Of a stretch of DNA of 64,000 nt, positions 61,771 through 64,000 are shown one piece after another. Position 1 is the stretch's first letter. Each line of letters starts with the position of its first letter. A program made the translations under genes and the position numbers. The stretch is from Parvibaculum sp963696585. GTDB taxonomy: Bacteria; Pseudomonadota; Alphaproteobacteria; Parvibaculales; Parvibaculaceae. The DNA is taken from NCBI GenBank assembly GCA_963696585.1, contig CAVOKW010000035.1:1-64000 (forward strand). Direction: 5' to 3'. Under the pieces are notes generated by a model that saw only the letters and a list, made by a program, of their open reading frames with translations, was not told the DNA's origin and searched no databases.

Positions 61771-62526
61771 CTAGACGCCGAAGCTGTGCACCAGACTGCC
61801 CGCGATCAAGGCCCAGCCATCTACCAGCACGAAGAAGATGAGCTTGAACGGCAGTGAGATGACCACGGGCGGCAGCATCATCATGCCCATGGACATGAGG
61901 ACGGAAGAGACCACCATGTCGATGACGATGAAGGGCAGGAAAACGAGGAAGCCGATTTCGAACGCGCGGCGCAGCTCGCTGATCATGAAGGCGGGCACCA
62001 GCACCTGAAGGCCGATATCGGTGGCGAGTTCGGGCTCGGCTGTCTTGGAGAGATCGACGAAGAGCTTCAGGTCCTGCTTGCGCACCTGCGACAGCATGAA
62101 CGTCTTGAAGGGTCCGGCGGATTTTTCAAACGCCTCACCAAACGCCATCTGCTGGTTCATCATCGGCTCGATGCCGTCCTGATAGGCCTTGGTGAAGGTT
62201 GGCGTCATGACAAAGGCGGTCAGGAAGAGCGCCAGGCTGACCATGACCGTATTGGGCGGCGATTGCTGGATGCCGATGGCGGTGCGCAGAAGTGACAGCA
62301 CCACGATGATGCGCACGAAAGACGTGACCATGATAAGGATCGAGGGCGCGAGGCTCAGCACGGTGACGAGCGCGACGATCTGCACGACATTGTCGGTGAG
62401 GCCGAAATTATCGGCGAGATCGACCTTGATGGTATCGGCAAAGGCGGGATCGGCGAGCAGGAGACCCGTGAGCGCGGCAACGCCTGCCAGCGCAAGGCGA
62501 TGAGCGTGTTTGTGAGGGAAGCTCAT
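61771..62526 (-). CDS. fliP: Flagellar export gate protein FliP
   Basis: 251 residues. Signal peptide then four membrane segments; LSLAPSILIMVTSFVRIIVVLSLLRTAIGIQQSPPNTVMVSLALFLTAFVM, and the C-terminal PAFMISELRRAFEIGFLVFLPFIVIDMVVSSVLMSMGMMMLPP, are the FliP signatures. It forms the export gate core with FliQ and FliR, which are not in the window. The start overlaps the fliO stop. Confidence 0.97.
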   Translation of the reverse strand: MSFPHKHAHRLALAGVAALTGLLLADPAFADTIKVDLADNFGLTDNVVQIVALVTVLSLAPSILIMVTSFVRIIVVLSLLRTAIGIQQSPPNTVMVSLALFLTAFVMTPTFTKAYQDGIEPMMNQQMAFGEAFEKSAGPFKTFMLSQVRKQDLKLFVDLSKTAEPELATDIGLQVLVPAFMISELRRAFEIGFLVFLPFIVIDMVVSSVLMSMGMMMLPPVVISLPFKLIFFVLVDGWALIAGSLVHSFGV

Positions 62527-62915
62527 GCTTGCTGTTCCGCATTGGAGAGGGGGGACCGGCGCGTCAGATCGACAAAACGCTGGAGCCAGAGAGGCATCGC
62601 GACAGGCAGGGGCGCGGCGACGGCGCCCGGTGTTTCGCTGACAAGAGGTTCGGGGGCGTCAATGCCGCCTTCGATGAGCAGGTTCTGCTCGCCCATAAGA
62701 ATAAGGTGTTCCTTGCCATCGCGGCGGATGAGCAGGAGGCGGTGCTTGGCGTCAATCGCCTTGACCTCGACAATGGCGAGGCGCTTTGGCGCGGCTGTCG
62801 GGTGCCAGCCGCCATTGGCAAGGCCCAGCCGTCTGGCGACATAGGCGCAAAGGCCGATCAAACCGATGATGAACATCAGCGCGGCAATAAAGCGGAAGAC
62901 TTCCGTAATTTCCAT
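62523..62915 (-). CDS. fliO: Flagellar biosynthesis protein FliO
   Basis: 130 residues with one membrane segment (about 8-27, VFRFIAALMFIIGLIGLCAYVARRLGL) and a cytoplasmic SH3-like domain (KRLAIVEVKAIDAKHRLLLIRRDGKEHLILMGEQNLLIEGGI), the FliO signature. The ATG at 62915 has a GGAG site upstream; a GTG at 62930 is possible. It helps FliP assemble. Confidence 0.9.
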   Translation of the reverse strand: MEITEVFRFIAALMFIIGLIGLCAYVARRLGLANGGWHPTAAPKRLAIVEVKAIDAKHRLLLIRRDGKEHLILMGEQNLLIEGGIDAPEPLVSETPGAVAAPLPVAMPLWLQRFVDLTRRSPLSNAEQQA

Positions 62916-62990
62916 TTGGCCCGGCTCCACCAGAAGGGCGACCCGCCCACGGGTTCGTTCCTTGATGGGAACAATTTGCCGCCCCCATGC

Positions 62991-63006
62991 TTAATGCCGG
63001 GTTAAG
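62991..63006. promoter_or_regulatory. CtrA-type box 1 in the fliO/flgB divergent region
   Basis: TTAATGCCGGGTTAAG: TTAA, seven bases, TTAA. With one flanking base it is a 17-mer, CTTAATGCCGGGTTAAG, nearly identical to the fliX box (one difference). It is about 75 bases upstream of fliO. Confidence 0.58.
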
Positions 63007-63071
63007 AGCGAGGCTGGCTGCGGGAAAAGCTGGTGAATGAAATATTGAGAGGCCCGGCAATATTTGCCGCG

Positions 63072-63088
63072 TTAGGACGATCTTAACC
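63072..63088 (+). promoter_or_regulatory. CtrA-type box 2 in the fliO/flgB divergent region
   Basis: TTAGGACGATCTTAACC: TTAG, seven bases, TTAACC, one mismatch from consensus. About 106 bases before flgB, the orientation used for flgB expression. Confidence 0.62.
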
Positions 63089-63193
63089 AACGGCGTCCGA
63101 AACTGACCTTGCCGCCAAGAAATGCGTGGCACCGGGCAGACCCTGACGACGCCTTCAGAAGCGGGCGAACGGACGGGTCAGGTGGGCAAAAGC

Positions 63194-63619
63194 ATGGCTA
63201 TCGGCGATCTCCCGATTTTCATGATGATGAAGCAACGGATGCAGTGGCTGACGGAGCGCCAGCAGGTGCTGTCGCAGAACGTCGCCAATTCCGACACGCC
63301 TGGCTATCAGGCGCGCGATCTCAAGGAACTCGATTTTGGCTCCATGCTGGAAGCCAGCGGCGCCAGGCTGACGCCTGTGGCGACGCAGGCGGGCCATATT
63401 GGCAGCCCTGTGGCCTCCGGTCTCGGCCTGAAACCCGGTCAGGCGCGCGGCGGCGAAGTCATCAAGAAACCCGACTTTGAAACAACGCCAACCGGCAATT
63501 CGGTGATGCTGGAAGACGAGATGATCAAGGTCTCCGAGACGCAGATGGATTACCAGACGGTGACCGGGCTTTATTCCAAGAGCATGGGTCTCATTCGCAT
63601 GGCGCTTGGGCGCGAATAA
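63194..63619 (+). CDS. flgB: Flagellar proximal rod protein FlgB
   Basis: 141 residues from the ATG at 63194. MKQRMQWLTERQQVLSQNVANSDTPGYQARDLKELDF is the conserved FlgB N-terminus. DFETTPTGNSVMLEDEMIKVSETQMDYQTVTGLYSKSMGLIRMALGRE is the C-terminus. It forms the rod nearest the MS ring. It is 12 bases upstream of flgC. Confidence 0.95.
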   Translation: MAIGDLPIFMMMKQRMQWLTERQQVLSQNVANSDTPGYQARDLKELDFGSMLEASGARLTPVATQAGHIGSPVASGLGLKPGQARGGEVIKKPDFETTPTGNSVMLEDEMIKVSETQMDYQTVTGLYSKSMGLIRMALGRE

Positions 63620-63631
63620 GGGCAGGACAAA

Positions 63632-64000
63632 ATGAGCGCACTCGATCTGATCAAGTCGATGATGGTGGCGGCCTCGGGCATGAAGGCCCAGAGCGGACGC
63701 ATGCGCATTATCGCCGAAAACATAGCCAATGCCGACTCGACGGCCAAAGTGCCGGGCGGCGATCCCTATCGGCGCAAGATTGCGACCTTTGAAGACAAGC
63801 TCAATCGCGAACTGGGCGTTGATACGGTGTCGCTGTCGCGCCCGGTTTATGACGCCAGCGATTTCCAGCTCAAATATATGCCAGGCCATCCAGGTGCTGA
63901 TGCCAATGGCTATGTGAAGACGCCGAATGTGAACAGTCTCGTCGAGACGATGGACATGCGCGAGGCGCAACGCAGCTATGAAGCCAATCTCAATCTCATT
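63632..64000 (+). CDS. flgC: Flagellar proximal rod protein FlgC (3' end beyond window)
   Basis: At least 123 residues. SALDLIKSMMVAASGMKAQSGRMRIIAENIANADST is the standard opening; the region YVKTPNVNSLVETMDMREAQRSYEANLNLI at the window edge is the C-terminal signature, so only a few residues are missing. The insert AKVPGGDPYRRKIATFEDKLNREL is typical of the alphaproteobacterial forms. Confidence 0.95.
   Translation, partial: MSALDLIKSMMVAASGMKAQSGRMRIIAENIANADSTAKVPGGDPYRRKIATFEDKLNRELGVDTVSLSRPVYDASDFQLKYMPGHPGADANGYVKTPNVNSLVETMDMREAQRSYEANLNLI

Overview
The window looks like a chromosomal segment of a high-GC alphaproteobacterium, most likely of the Hyphomicrobiales (Rhizobiales) or a close relative. 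The evidence is the set of alphaproteobacterial flagellar regulators (FlaF, FlbT, FliX), the DUF6468 and MotE genes downstream of fliM, a DgcA-type epimerase, an alphaproteobacterial DksA with a reduced zinc finger, an FdxB-type ferredoxin with its TrxR-like reductase, and many intergenic palindromes of the type common in this order. No tRNA, rRNA, CRISPR array or insertion sequence was recognised.

Bases 1-36,528 are mostly housekeeping and accessory genes in short operons: a DEAD-box RNA helicase (cut by the left edge), a HerA-like ATPase, a CorA channel, a phosphatase, a CheZ-like protein without its catalytic residues, a fumarylacetoacetate hydrolase-family enzyme, and a surface-glycan-like cassette (GT4 glycosyltransferase, methyltransferase, alpha/alpha-toroid protein) that faces a second methyltransferase. 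Next come small membrane proteins, an esterase, an MFS transporter with a TauD-type dioxygenase, a dipeptide epimerase, a CHASE2 receptor whose cyclase domain appears dead, a cytochrome c, and a complete Mla-type lipid ABC operon (STAS-MlaE, MlaF, MlaD, lipoprotein). A large membrane coiled-coil protein, an Hpt protein and an LhgO-like oxidase follow. A less GC-rich hipBA toxin-antitoxin module with three operator-like sites lies beside palindromic repeats. Then come a phosphonate monoester hydrolase-type sulfatase, a ferredoxin, chorismate mutase, a ferredoxin reductase with an apparent ferredoxin remnant behind it, a methyltransferase, two paralogous lipoproteins, and a MoxR/VWA pair.

Bases 36,529-64,000 are almost entirely flagellar: flgE-flgK-flgL, flaF-flbT, one intact flagellin and one frameshifted flagellin, a TPR-glycosyltransferase resembling FlmG, flgI-flgJ-flgN, fliX, dksA, flgF-flgG-flgA-flgH, fliL-fliM-DUF6468-motE, a large secreted AMIN-like/TPR protein, fliO-fliP, and flgB-flgC (cut by the right edge). 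CtrA-type boxes (TTAA-N7-TTAA) occur in four of the flagellar intergenic regions, and sigma-54-type -24/-12 elements precede flgE, flgF and possibly flgI. Together with FliX and FlbT this suggests a Caulobacter-like, cell-cycle-linked flagellar hierarchy.

The gene-free stretches are filled mainly by repeats: five 43-bp tandem copies, a 333-bp near-perfect tandem duplication and a 241-bp-period array, all built from short GC-rich palindromes and all lying between genes. Many apparent ORFs in these stretches are artefacts of the repeats.
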